Positions 34,046 through 42,348 of a stretch of 64,000 nucleotides of DNA are shown here, one piece after another. A program made the translations under genes and the position numbers. Numbering within the stretch: the stretch's first letter is position 1; every line of letters begins with the position of its first letter. Source of the stretch: Pseudomonadota bacterium (lineage in GTDB: Bacteria > Myxococcota_A > UBA796 > SXON01); contig SXON01000028.1 of the NCBI GenBank assembly GCA_005778355.1, forward strand, positions 1-64,000. Reading direction: 5' to 3'. The notes below the pieces were generated by a model. The model was given only the letters and a program-made list of their open reading frames with translations. It was not told the origin of the DNA and made no database searches.

Positions 34046-34441
34046 ATGTCACCAACCGGCGGACTCAAACTCTTCGACGGCCTCTACACGGGGCTCGAGA
34101 ACGTGCTCGACCTGCGTCGTGCCCAGCACGCCGTGGGTGCTTCGAACCTCGCGAACGCCAACACCCCTGGCTACCTGGCGAAGGAAGTTCCTTTCGACGC
34201 CCTCTTGCTCGAGGTCATGGACCTTCCCATCGGCGGCGAGTCGGTGTCGCCCGAGGCACGCGTGATGGAGACGATGAGCGAGGTGGCCGCGCCCGAGGCC
34301 TCGCTCGACGGGAACTCGGTGAACGCGGAGACCGAGGCCACGCGGCTCATGGAAAACCGGGTGATGTACGAGGCGGTGGCTGGCGGGCTCTCCCGCAGGC
34401 TTGCCATGCTTCGCTTCGCCGCTTCCGACGGGAAGATGTAA
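34046..34441 (+). CDS. flgB: Flagellar proximal rod protein FlgB
   Basis: Rod subunit joining the MS-ring to the distal rod, 131 residues. It has the Flg_bb_rod pattern (LDLRRAQHAVGASNLANANTPGYLAKEVPF) and the C-terminal TEATRLMENRVMYEAVAGGLSRRL. The ATG at 34046 is chosen because TTGGAGG just upstream is its ribosome site; the in-frame TTG at 34031 lies within that site. Its stop overlaps the flgC ATG by one base. Confidence 0.93.
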   Translation: MSPTGGLKLFDGLYTGLENVLDLRRAQHAVGASNLANANTPGYLAKEVPFDALLLEVMDLPIGGESVSPEARVMETMSEVAAPEASLDGNSVNAETEATRLMENRVMYEAVAGGLSRRLAMLRFAASDGKM

Positions 34442-34866
34442 TGGCTGATATTCTCGATACCTTTTCCATCGCGTCGAGTGGCCTCGCCGCCGAGCGCGTC
34501 CGGTTGCAGTCCATCGCCTCGAACATGGCCAATGCGCGCACCACGCGCACACCCGAGGGCGGTCCCTACCAGCGGCAGGTGCCGGTCTTCCAGGCAGAGC
34601 TCATCGATCCCTTCGGCGAGTCACTCGACGCGGCCACGAGCCGCGTCCGGGTGGACGAGGTGAAGAGAGACGAGCGGCCGCCTGTGCTCGTGCACGACCC
34701 GACTCACCCCGACGCGGGGCCCGACGGCATGGTGGCCTACCCGGACATCAACGTGCTGGAGGAGATGGTCGACATGATGACCGCCCAGCGTGCCTACGAG
34801 GCCAACGCGAACGTGGTGGAGGCCACCCGCGACATGGCCATGACCGCCATCGGGATCGGGAGGTAG
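34441..34866 (+). CDS. flgC: Flagellar proximal rod protein FlgC
   Basis: Proximal rod subunit of 141 residues with the rod N-terminal motif (FSIASSGLAAERVRLQSIASNMANA) and the characteristic FlgC C-terminus (VAYPDINVLEEMVDMMTAQRAYEANANVVEATRDM). It follows flgB with a one-base overlap and precedes fliE by two bases, the classic flgB-flgC-fliE order. Confidence 0.95.
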   Translation: MADILDTFSIASSGLAAERVRLQSIASNMANARTTRTPEGGPYQRQVPVFQAELIDPFGESLDAATSRVRVDEVKRDERPPVLVHDPTHPDAGPDGMVAYPDINVLEEMVDMMTAQRAYEANANVVEATRDMAMTAIGIGR

Positions 34867-34868
34867 CG

Positions 34869-35186
34869 ATGATCAAGGGCATCGGCAGCGGTGTTGGCGG
34901 GCTCGAAGAAGCGCTCGCCCAGGCCGCGAAGAAACAGAAGGCGCACGGCACCGAGGAGGCAGCTGGCGCCGACTTCGGGAGCAACCTCACCAGCGCTGTC
35001 CAGTCGGTGGAAAACCAGGCCGCCCAGGGCGACCAGTCCCTCTACCGCGTGGCGAGCGGACAGGATGCCGACCTCGCCGGGATGATGATCGCCCTCGAGG
35101 AAGCCAACATCGGCCTCCGCGCCATGGCGAGCGTGAGGGACAAGGTCGTCGAGGCGTACCAACAAATCTGGAATATGCCGATCTGA
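34869..35186 (+). CDS. fliE: MS-ring/rod junction protein FliE
   Basis: A 105-residue protein linking the MS-ring to the rod and needed to open rod export. The C-terminal half (DQSLYRVASGQDADLAGMMIALEEANIGLRAMASVRDKVVEAYQQIWNMPI) is the FliE signature. It is the last gene of this flagellar segment; a long perfect hairpin follows. Confidence 0.92.
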   Translation: MIKGIGSGVGGLEEALAQAAKKQKAHGTEEAAGADFGSNLTSAVQSVENQAAQGDQSLYRVASGQDADLAGMMIALEEANIGLRAMASVRDKVVEAYQQIWNMPI

Positions 35187-35223
35187 TTGTTGGAGGGGGG
35201 AAACCCGCACGTTGTTGGTTTTG

Positions 35224-35257
35224 AGGTGGGAAACCCGCATGGGCGGGTTTCCCACCT
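35224..35257. terminator. Perfect 15-bp hairpin after fliE
   Basis: aggtgggaaacccgc at 35224-35238 pairs perfectly with 35243-35257 across a 4-base loop. No T-run follows on the plus strand. It sits between the convergent fliE and the minus-strand DUF2330 gene, so it may act as a bidirectional terminator, and it adjoins a dispersed repeat. Confidence 0.55.
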
Positions 35258-35353
35258 ACCGCGCCATGCCCTCCGGGCTCCGAGCTGCGCTCTCCGCCCT
35301 GCGGCGATGCCCGTGCAGATAGCACGGGCATCGTGGCGCTCTCCCCCCTTCCC
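35254..35353. repeat. Dispersed intergenic repeat, copy A
   Basis: About 100 bases resemble a second stretch at 44987-45084 along their whole length (shared blocks cctaccg, gccat, ctgcgct, cggcga, gcatcgtgg, cttcc), roughly three quarters identical by eye. This copy contains a perfect 11-bp hairpin (35306-35316 with 35322-35332). Both copies lie at the 3' ends of flagellar genes and each is preceded by a hairpin. It is probably a REP-like element; a full count needs the genome. Confidence 0.6.
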
Positions 35354-35410
35354 TTGACACACCGTCCCTTGGGGGAGGTGGTTGTTGCGACTCGCCGGCT
35401 TGGGTGGGGG

Positions 35411-36643
35411 CTAGAGCCGACGGCGGCGGGCCCAGGGCAGCGCGGCGGCCGCGAGCCCCAGCCACGCGGGCGACAGGCCTGTGCTGCAGCCGCAGGCGGC
35501 GTCCGGGGCCTCGCCCAGGTCCAGGCCGCCGTCGTCGTCTTGCGTGGGGGTGCCGTCGCAGAAGCTGTCCACGCAGCCGTAGTTCATCTCGAGGTCGTCC
35601 GCGAAGACCGTCTGGGTGGGCTCGTAGATCTGCGTGTGGTAGAGAACCAGGTCCTCGGTGGCCTGGTCGGGGGTGTAGCGGAAGCGCAGGCGGCTCAGGT
35701 GGTGGTTCCAGTAGTCGCCGCGGAAGCCGAGCATCGCCACGTCTTCTTCGGTGAGGTTGTAGCCGGTGCAGGGGTTGCAGTCGTAGGGCTGGCCGGCGTA
35801 CTCGACCGTCCAAGCGCCGGTTTTCTCCGCCTCCCAGCTCTCCACGAAGTGGTCCTCGTAGAAGGTGTCGAAGTCCTCGGACGCGGCATCGCCCCAGATG
35901 CACCGGTCGGGCACGTCGAACTCGGTGTAGTTCGCGAGGCCCACCTTGCCGTCCCCCACGTCGTTGAGCGCGTAGATGACCATGTCCTGCACGCCCGGCG
36001 AGTTGAGCGTGGCGAGGCGGATGGGAATGGCGAAGATGTCGCTCTCGTAGGAGATCTGCAGCGGCGACAACGGCAGGCCGTTGGCCTCTGCCGCCTCGTC
36101 GGCCACCTTGGCGGTGAGGAAGTAGCTGCCCGCGTCGATGTACTCGGCGAGGCGCTCGTCGGCGCCGGCCGGCAGGAAGAAGCCCTTCTGGTCGAGGTAG
36201 TCCTGGAGGCCAGACGACTCGGTGGAGGAGAGGATCGTCACCTCGTACTCGCCCACCAGGTAGTTCGCCTCCACCTCCACGTCGCTGTCGCTGTCACTGT
36301 CGGTGTCGCTGTCCGACTCCCCGGCGTCGAGGGCGTAGTTGCCGCTGTCCTGCGGGCAGCCGGCGTCGTTCACGTGCATGGGCGCCGAGTAGGCGTTCAG
36401 GCGCGCGAAGATGTCGGCGTCGAGCGTCTGGATCTCGTCTTGCTCCAGGATCGTCGACACGGGCAGCACCAGCGCAAAGGACTGCTTGTCGCCATAGGGA
36501 TTGATCGACACCGAGAAGGTGGTGCGGTTGTCCTGGCGCACGATGGCCACCTGGGCCACGTCGAAGGACAACTGCGAGGGGGTCCCGGTCGCGACGGTGG
36601 GGCACGCGTCGGCGGGCGTGGCGAGGAAGAGGAGCGGAAGCAT
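35411..36643 (-). CDS. DUF2330 protein with MYXO-CTERM-like anchor
   Basis: A 410-residue exported protein (signal MLPLLFLATPADACP). The body fits DUF2330 by its start (CPTVATGTPSQLSF, VAIVRQDNRTTFSVSINPYGD, FALVLPVSTILEQ). An acidic Ser/Asp linker lies near 108-121. The C-terminus combines a Cys-rich element (ACGCSTG), a short hydrophobic helix (WLGLAAAALPWA) and ARRRRL, the layout of a MYXO-CTERM sorting tail. Such tails are described in Myxococcota and are thought to be processed so that the protein stays on the cell surface. Three further Cys pairs may form disulfides. Function of DUF2330 is unknown. Confidence 0.75.
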   Translation of the reverse strand: MLPLLFLATPADACPTVATGTPSQLSFDVAQVAIVRQDNRTTFSVSINPYGDKQSFALVLPVSTILEQDEIQTLDADIFARLNAYSAPMHVNDAGCPQDSGNYALDAGESDSDTDSDSDSDVEVEANYLVGEYEVTILSSTESSGLQDYLDQKGFFLPAGADERLAEYIDAGSYFLTAKVADEAAEANGLPLSPLQISYESDIFAIPIRLATLNSPGVQDMVIYALNDVGDGKVGLANYTEFDVPDRCIWGDAASEDFDTFYEDHFVESWEAEKTGAWTVEYAGQPYDCNPCTGYNLTEEDVAMLGFRGDYWNHHLSRLRFRYTPDQATEDLVLYHTQIYEPTQTVFADDLEMNYGCVDSFCDGTPTQDDDGGLDLGEAPDAACGCSTGLSPAWLGLAAAALPWARRRRL

Positions 36644-36667
36644 GGCGAAGCGTACACCGCCTTCGGC

Positions 36668-38299
36668 TCACTCGCCGAGATCAACCACTCTCCCCGGTCC
36701 GATGACCGACGCCACGCAGGACAGCTCGCCGGGCGCGAGCAGATCGTCGTGCACCACGACGTAGCGGATACCCCAGCTTTTCAGCTGCTCGATCCCCTCA
36801 GCGGGGCCTTGGACCGTGTCCTGGACCAGCCAGGCCTGCAAGGGCGGGTGGCCGTCGCGCGACACCGTGTGTGTCCGAGGGTCGTCGAGGCAGGCCATGA
36901 GCCCCTGGTAGGTGGCGTTCTCGCGCCAGGGGCGCGGCAAGAACACGTTGAGCGTGTAGGGCACCTCGCGACCGTGCACCGCCTGGAGCCCGAGCCACTG
37001 CCGGTTCCGGTCGCGGTACTCCGGCGGGAAATCCCAGCGTCCCCCGGGCTCTGGGAGCACGTCAGGATCCGCCACCGACGCGGTTGCCAGCGAGCCACTG
37101 GCCGGTGATACAAACCATGTATCAGCGAGTACCGCTGCCGACGCCGCCATCGCCAGCCGAGGCCGCTTCCCCAGCGCTGAGGCCGCTGCGGCCAGGACGA
37201 GGAGGGGGAGGATCGTGAGGCGATAGGGGTGGTGTACACCGCGGAAGGGTGAGCCCGGGATGTACAGCAAGGCCGCGGGCAAGGGCACGATCTGCCCGCC
37301 CACGCGCACCGGCTTGCTGTCGACGTGAAGCGTCGGCCCGAGAGCGAGGATCCCGGCGAGCAGCGCCGCCTTCCACCAGCGGCGCAGGCCTGGGAGGGCC
37401 GCGAGCATCGCCGCGACGCCGAGGTAGGCCACGTGCCGGATGCCGTGGTTCCCCCGGGCTCGGAGGTCTGGGTAGAAGTGATCGCCAGGCATGACGAAGC
37501 TCAACAGATCGTTGGCCGGGAGGTACACCCAGTCCCAGCCTGGGGCGCTCTCGGCGCGGATGAGACTGTCAGGTTGGTGCAGCGAGAACCAAGTTGCGAA
37601 CAAGTTGGGTGCGGCGGCGATCGTCGTGATTGCGCCCACGCTGATACATCGTTGGAGTATCACTTGTATCGGCGCGCCGCACGACAGCGCCGCCATGAGC
37701 ACCACCACCGCGCCGAAGAGTCCGTAGTAGCCGTTGGCCCAGCCGAGCCAGCCCCAGGCGAGCGCGGGCACCACCCAGCCGCCCCGCCCGTCGAGGTAGC
37801 GGAGCATCCCGAGGAAGAGGAGGGGGAAGGGGAAGAGATGGAAATACTCGCTCACCCCCGAGTGCACCAGGCCGAGGGCGAAGGGCGAGGCGCCGAAGAT
37901 GACGGCGGCGAGCCAGCCTCCCGCGCGGCCACCGCCGAGCGACCGTCCCATCGCGTAGGCGGCCAGCATCGCCGCCCAGAGCTGGGCGATCACCCCGAGG
38001 GCGTAGGCCACGGGTGCCCCGGCCACGAGCTGCACAGGGAGTGACAAGATGGCGCCGAGGGTATCGGGAAACCAGAGGCTTCCCGACTCGGGAATGCCGA
38101 ACTGGGTGGCATGCAGGGGGAGATCCCCGCGCCGCAGCTCGTCGAGCACCCACCAGTAGCCGTGAAGGTGCTCGTAGGCGTCGGACTGGGGGTGTCCCGG
38201 GATGGCCGTGCCGAGCTGGATGACCGCCGGCCAGGTGGAGATGAGCGCCACGAGGAGCATGCCGAGGGCCGCCGGGACGTGGGCGCGGAGGGGCGTCAC
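36668..38299 (-). CDS. Multispanning membrane protein, GT-C glycosyltransferase-like
   Basis: A 543-residue protein with about ten to twelve membrane helices in the first 380 residues and a 130-residue soluble C-terminus. Acidic and polar residues after the first helix (HPQSDAYEHLHGYWW) recall the catalytic loop of GT-C glycosyltransferases that use lipid-linked sugars, and the C-terminal domain resembles the YfhO/DUF6044-like group. It would act at the periplasmic face of the inner membrane. Its start is 331 bases from the divergent Lnb gene, with a MITE-like element between them. The family call is tentative. Confidence 0.5.
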   Translation of the reverse strand: MTPLRAHVPAALGMLLVALISTWPAVIQLGTAIPGHPQSDAYEHLHGYWWVLDELRRGDLPLHATQFGIPESGSLWFPDTLGAILSLPVQLVAGAPVAYALGVIAQLWAAMLAAYAMGRSLGGGRAGGWLAAVIFGASPFALGLVHSGVSEYFHLFPFPLLFLGMLRYLDGRGGWVVPALAWGWLGWANGYYGLFGAVVVLMAALSCGAPIQVILQRCISVGAITTIAAAPNLFATWFSLHQPDSLIRAESAPGWDWVYLPANDLLSFVMPGDHFYPDLRARGNHGIRHVAYLGVAAMLAALPGLRRWWKAALLAGILALGPTLHVDSKPVRVGGQIVPLPAALLYIPGSPFRGVHHPYRLTILPLLVLAAAASALGKRPRLAMAASAAVLADTWFVSPASGSLATASVADPDVLPEPGGRWDFPPEYRDRNRQWLGLQAVHGREVPYTLNVFLPRPWRENATYQGLMACLDDPRTHTVSRDGHPPLQAWLVQDTVQGPAEGIEQLKSWGIRYVVVHDDLLAPGELSCVASVIGPGRVVDLGE

Positions 38300-38369
38300 G
38301 AGGCGGGGTTTAGCGCGGTGGGGTCACGGCGGGGCGCCTCCTGCCGTCAAGGTCATCCCCCCCAAAATC

Positions 38370-38541
38370 GGACACTCGGCCTAGTCATCCTACAAAAAAT
38401 AGGACTCGGGCGACACCTTTTGGCACCGAACAGGGTCTCCGGTCGGGGTCGAATCGAAATTATCGGCGTTCGCTGGTTGGGGCGCCTGGCGACCCTGGGC
38501 TCCGAGTCCTATTTTTTCCCCCATGACTAGCGCTGGTGTCC
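38370..38541. mobile_element. MITE-like element with long terminal inverted repeats
   Basis: About 172 bases flanked by imperfect 40-base inverted repeats beginning GGACAC and ending GTGTCC. The inner 16 bases of each arm (38394-38409 and 38502-38517, aaaaaataggactcgg and its complement) match perfectly. A smaller nested pair, cagggtc and gaccctg, lies inside. It has no coding capacity and is more AT-rich than its surroundings. This is the form of a miniature inverted-repeat element, though a clear target duplication is not visible. It fills most of the gap between divergent genes and could form a strong hairpin if transcribed. Confidence 0.6.
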
Positions 38542-38630
38542 TAGTTCGAAGGGCATGACCTCGCCGGCGGCGCCGATCGCCGCGCCGCGCGCCCGTCGCC
38601 GAGTTGCCCCGCCACGTTCCCACCGGTAAA

Positions 38631-39719
38631 ATGCCCGAGGTGATGCTTCTTCTTGCCGCCCTCGCCGCCGCTGCCGAGCCGCGGGTGTTGCTGTACACAA
38701 TGGGCGTGGGCGACGAGCTGCTCGGCCGCTGGGGGCACGCCGCCCTGTGCATCGTCCCTCGCGACTCGACCGTCGGTCCCTGCTACGACTATGGCTATAC
38801 CGACTACTCCTCCACCTTCGGGGTGATCTGGGAGTTCTACCGCTCGGAAGGCAAGTACTGGGGGGAAACAGAGAACCTCCCGCTCCTCGTGAAGCGATTC
38901 CGCAATCGCGATCAGGACATCTGGTACCAGGAGCTGCGCCTCGCTCCGGGCGAGGCCGACAAGCTCGCGGTACGCCTGTCGGAGAGCGTCGAAGGCGACG
39001 ACAAGTACTACATCTACCACCACTTTCACGACAACTGCTCCACGCGCGTTCGCGACTTCATCGACGAGGCCACGGATGGTGCCCTGCGTCGTGACAGCGA
39101 TACACCGGAGGGCGCGACCTACCGATCCATGGCCGAGCTCGGCCTCTCTGGCTTCTGGCCCCTGCAGGTGGCGCTCGAGTTGGGACTCGGCCGCGAAGCC
39201 GATCGGCACACCACGCCGTGGCAGCGCATGCTCCACCCCGACGAGCTGCGTGCGCAAGTGGCGTCGCGCCTGGGCGCCGAGCCGCGAGTGATCTACACCC
39301 GCAAGGGACCGTCCCCCGTCGACCAGTCGCACCAGGGCCGCTGGATGGTGGGCGGGACGGGGCTGGTTCTCGGGGGCCTGGTGGCGGGGCTCAACCGGAC
39401 AGATGCGCGCGCCGCCGCCTTCATCGCGGGGCTGGCTGCCGGTCTCCCCGGCCTTGTGTTCTGGCTGTCCGCTTGCATCACCGCCTTGAGCGAGCTGCGC
39501 TGGAACGAGGTGCTCCTGTGCCTGCTCCCCGTCGACCTCGCTCTGCCCTGGCTTCCGCGTGCCGACCGGTACGCGGAGCTGCGCCTCCTCGGGCTCGCGC
39601 TCGTGGCTGTCCTCTGGGCTACGGGGGTGCTCGTCCAGCCGCTCGGTCCCGTGCTACTTCTCGCGGCCGCCCCGCTCGCCGCGTGGCGTTGGTTCCGTCC
39701 TGCCCGGAGTCCCCAGTGA
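38631..39719 (+). CDS. Lnb-type (DUF4105) lipoprotein N-acyltransferase-like protein
   Basis: A 362-residue membrane protein. A short signal (MPEVMLLLAALAAAAEP) precedes a DUF4105 domain with RWGHAALCI (His36), YGYTDYSSTFGVIWEFYRSEG and YHHFHDNCSTRVRDFID (Cys136). The His and Cys match the conserved positions of the Lnb family, first described in Bdellovibrio as an alternative to Lnt for N-acylating lipoproteins. Four membrane helices make up the C-terminus (about 238-355). The many lipoproteins in this window would be natural substrates. The next gene, a lipoprotein, overlaps its stop by GTGA. Confidence 0.7.
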   Translation: MPEVMLLLAALAAAAEPRVLLYTMGVGDELLGRWGHAALCIVPRDSTVGPCYDYGYTDYSSTFGVIWEFYRSEGKYWGETENLPLLVKRFRNRDQDIWYQELRLAPGEADKLAVRLSESVEGDDKYYIYHHFHDNCSTRVRDFIDEATDGALRRDSDTPEGATYRSMAELGLSGFWPLQVALELGLGREADRHTTPWQRMLHPDELRAQVASRLGAEPRVIYTRKGPSPVDQSHQGRWMVGGTGLVLGGLVAGLNRTDARAAAFIAGLAAGLPGLVFWLSACITALSELRWNEVLLCLLPVDLALPWLPRADRYAELRLLGLALVAVLWATGVLVQPLGPVLLLAAAPLAAWRWFRPARSPQ

Positions 39720-40669
39720 GCTTCTTTTTCCTCGCCTGCGCGGCCCCCGACACGGAGTCGGCGAGCTCGGTCAACGACACCGCCCACGACAGCGGCGAGG
39801 TTGAAGAAGGCCCCCAGCCAGCCCCGCTCGCAGCGCTCTCCTCGGGGGAGTGCCCGTCGCTCGAGGCTAGCGGCACGTCGAGCTTCCTCAGCAGCGGGGT
39901 GGAGCGCAGCGTCACGGTCATCGTCCCGAGCACGCCCGCCGCCGACATGCCGCTCTACTTCTTCTTTCACGGCCTCGACGACCCGAGCGCCACCGACCAT
40001 CCCGGCGCCAGCTGGTCGAGCCAGCTCGACGTGCAGTCCCTCGCCGACGACACCGGCACGGTCTGGGTCTTCGCCGACTCCCCCATCCAGAACATGTACG
40101 GCTACGAGTTCTACCTGTGGAACCTGGAAACCACCGGCAACCTCGACCTTGTGCTCTACGACGACCTGCGCAGCTGCGTGGCTGAAAACCTCGATGTCGA
40201 CCTGTCCCGCGCCTCGGCGATGGGCTTCTCGGGCGGCGCCCTGTTCACAACGCTCCTCCTCGCCCACCGTGCCGACACGCTCGCCACCGTGGTGCAACTC
40301 TCGGGGGGTGCCGACCTCACTGTACCCACCTTCGACGAGCTGCTCGCGCTCTACGCCGAGCCGGCCACCGACCTGCCGGTCTTGCTCACCACGGGCGGCG
40401 AAGCCGACGTGTGGCCGAACGAATCGCTCAAGATCGTCGACTTCTACGCCGCCTCCGACACGCTCCAGGGCTACCTCCTCGACGACGGTCACTACGTGGT
40501 GCGCTGCAACGACGAGAAGGGGCACTCCGTCAATCGCGCCGACTGGGACCTGGGCGTGAGCTGGCTCCTCGCCCACAGCTTCGGCGGGGCCTCGCCCTTC
40601 GCCTCCGCGGGCCTCGGCGACGACGCGGACTGGTGCGCCGAGGCCGAGCTTTCCACGGGCGAGGAGTAG
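39716..40669 (+). CDS. Esterase-like lipoprotein (PHB depolymerase/LpqC type)
   Basis: A 317-residue predicted lipoprotein: VSFFFLACAAP gives a lipobox with Cys8, then a Ser/Asp linker. The alpha/beta-hydrolase fold shows YFFFHGLDDP as oxyanion loop, GFSGGAL with nucleophile Ser172, LTTGGEADVWP and a late His in EKGHSV. This resembles the polyhydroxybutyrate depolymerase or feruloyl esterase group. It would act on the outer membrane or cell surface. It is coupled to the Lnb-like gene. The fliF promoter follows directly, so it probably does not belong to the flagellar unit. Confidence 0.65.
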   Translation: MSFFFLACAAPDTESASSVNDTAHDSGEVEEGPQPAPLAALSSGECPSLEASGTSSFLSSGVERSVTVIVPSTPAADMPLYFFFHGLDDPSATDHPGASWSSQLDVQSLADDTGTVWVFADSPIQNMYGYEFYLWNLETTGNLDLVLYDDLRSCVAENLDVDLSRASAMGFSGGALFTTLLLAHRADTLATVVQLSGGADLTVPTFDELLALYAEPATDLPVLLTTGGEADVWPNESLKIVDFYAASDTLQGYLLDDGHYVVRCNDEKGHSVNRADWDLGVSWLLAHSFGGASPFASAGLGDDADWCAEAELSTGEE

Positions 40670-40696
40670 GGGTCGACTTTTATTCGCCGGGGCGAC

Positions 40697-40723
40697 TCAA
40701 GCGGCGGAGGCAGTGACCGATGC
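40697..40723 (+). promoter_or_regulatory. Sigma-28-type promoter for fliF-fliG-fliH
   Basis: TCAA at 40697-40700, 15 bases, ACCGATGC at 40716-40723. The -10 overlaps a possible GTG start at 40713, which shows that fliF must begin at the downstream ATG 40746 if this promoter is used. Confidence 0.65.
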
Positions 40724-40745
40724 CAACGACGTAGCCGCCCCCCGC

Positions 40746-42338
40746 ATGGACAACCTAAAGAACCAGCTCAGCGCCTTCTGGAACGGACTCGACGAGTCCC
40801 GCAAGCGCATCCTGATGCTGGCCGTTGTCGCGGCCCTGAGCGTGGTGGTGGGCGTCGGTGCCTGGGCGAGCCAGCCGAGCTTCGTGACGCTCTCCCGGGT
40901 GAACGACAGCGACGCTCGCGGGGTGGTGACCGACCAGCTCAGCCGCGCAGGGGTTCGCTGGCGTATCGCCGACGACGGGGCCACCATCGAGGTCCGCGAG
41001 GAAGACGAGGGGATGGCACGTCGCGAGGCCGCCGGTGAGCACGGGCTGGTGGGCATCGACGGGGTTGAGCAGCTCGACCCCTGGGTGACCCCCTTCCAGG
41101 AGCAGCTGCACAAGCAACGCATGCTCCAGAACGACCTCGTCAAGGCCATCAACGGCATCGAGGGCGTGGAGAAGAGCACCGTCCACTTGAATATTCGCGC
41201 CGCCAGCGACTTCCTGAGCGACCACCGCAGCTCCACCGCCGCCGTCACCGTGCGCAGCGACGAGGGCGTGACGCTCGGCAAGGAGATCGGTCGCTCGATC
41301 TCCCGGCTGGTGTCGCACTCCGTGGCGGGCATGACCGAGGCCGAGGTGTCGGTGATCGACCAGCGGACGGGTCGCGCGCTCTGGACCGGCGAGAACGTCG
41401 ATGAGACCGACGCCGGCGCGTCCGACGCCGCCCAGCGTCGCGGCGAGCGCATCGCCGCGCAGGCCACCGACGCGCTGGTCGCGGTGCTTGGCAGTCCCGA
41501 GAAGGTCCGTGTGACGGTGTCGGTCGACCTCACCACCGCCAGCAGCCAGTCCACGGTCAACGCCATCGACCCCGACAGCGCCGCGGCGCTGAAGGAAAAG
41601 CTCGAGACGCAGGCGAACGGCAGCAGCAAGCCCGAGGGCGGCGCGGTGGGCGTGGCGTCGAACACGCCCGAGAGCGCGGCGGCGGCCTCGAACAGCTCCA
41701 CCACGAGCAAGCGCGAGCACGTCGAGACGGCCTACCAGTACACCACCACGCAGACGACCACCGTGCAGCCGGCCGGCGAGGTGAAGCGCCTCAGCGCCGC
41801 CGTCTACATCGACCAGGCGGCCGTCGCGGCCCTGGCGACGGCGGGCGGCGTGGAGGAAGCGGCCATGAAGGCCACGCTCACCGAGTCGGTGCGCGCGGCG
41901 GTGGGCGCCGACGACAAGCGCGGTGACAGCGTGGTGGTGAGCTTCGTGCCCTTCGCGGAGGTGCCCATGAGCGACGCCGAGATTGGTGCCGCTGGCCTGC
42001 CCTGGGAGAGCCTCGCGCAGTCGGCGGTGGCGTTCGCGGCGGTGGTGCTGACCTTCCTCTTCGTGGTCCGCCCGCTGGTTCGGCAGGTGTCCGCGCCGAA
42101 GGTCGCGACGACCACCGAGTCCGGCCGGGTGCTCGCCGACATCGGCGACGAGCCGAGCGGCATCGGCCGCAGCGGCGCCGGCGTGGAAGGCGACGACGAG
42201 AACGTGATCGACCTCGCCTCCCGCTTGCGGGCCCAGGTCGACGGATTCAAGCACGTGAGCGCCGAGGACGTCAGCCGCCTCGTCAATCGCGAGACCGACA
42301 ACAGTGCCGAAGTCCTGCGCCGCTGGATGCGCGGGTAG
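40746..42338 (+). CDS. fliF: Flagellar MS-ring protein FliF
   Basis: Builds the MS-ring, the first flagellar structure in the inner membrane. The 530-residue protein has an N-terminal helix (ILMLAVVAALSVVVGVGAWA), two ring-building motifs (for example FVTLSRVNDSDARGVVTDQLSRAGVRW and QRMLQNDLVKAINGIEGVEKSTVHL), a Ser/Thr/Gln-rich loop, a second helix (SAVAFAAVVLTFLFVVRPLV) and a C-terminal FliG-binding tail (RLVNRETDNSAEVLRRWMRG). The ATG at 40746 is chosen because the promoter occupies the upstream GTG. No strong ribosome site is visible. Confidence 0.95.
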   Translation: MDNLKNQLSAFWNGLDESRKRILMLAVVAALSVVVGVGAWASQPSFVTLSRVNDSDARGVVTDQLSRAGVRWRIADDGATIEVREEDEGMARREAAGEHGLVGIDGVEQLDPWVTPFQEQLHKQRMLQNDLVKAINGIEGVEKSTVHLNIRAASDFLSDHRSSTAAVTVRSDEGVTLGKEIGRSISRLVSHSVAGMTEAEVSVIDQRTGRALWTGENVDETDAGASDAAQRRGERIAAQATDALVAVLGSPEKVRVTVSVDLTTASSQSTVNAIDPDSAAALKEKLETQANGSSKPEGGAVGVASNTPESAAAASNSSTTSKREHVETAYQYTTTQTTTVQPAGEVKRLSAAVYIDQAAVAALATAGGVEEAAMKATLTESVRAAVGADDKRGDSVVVSFVPFAEVPMSDAEIGAAGLPWESLAQSAVAFAAVVLTFLFVVRPLVRQVSAPKVATTTESGRVLADIGDEPSGIGRSGAGVEGDDENVIDLASRLRAQVDGFKHVSAEDVSRLVNRETDNSAEVLRRWMRG

Positions 42339-42348
42339 GGGGAGAAAC

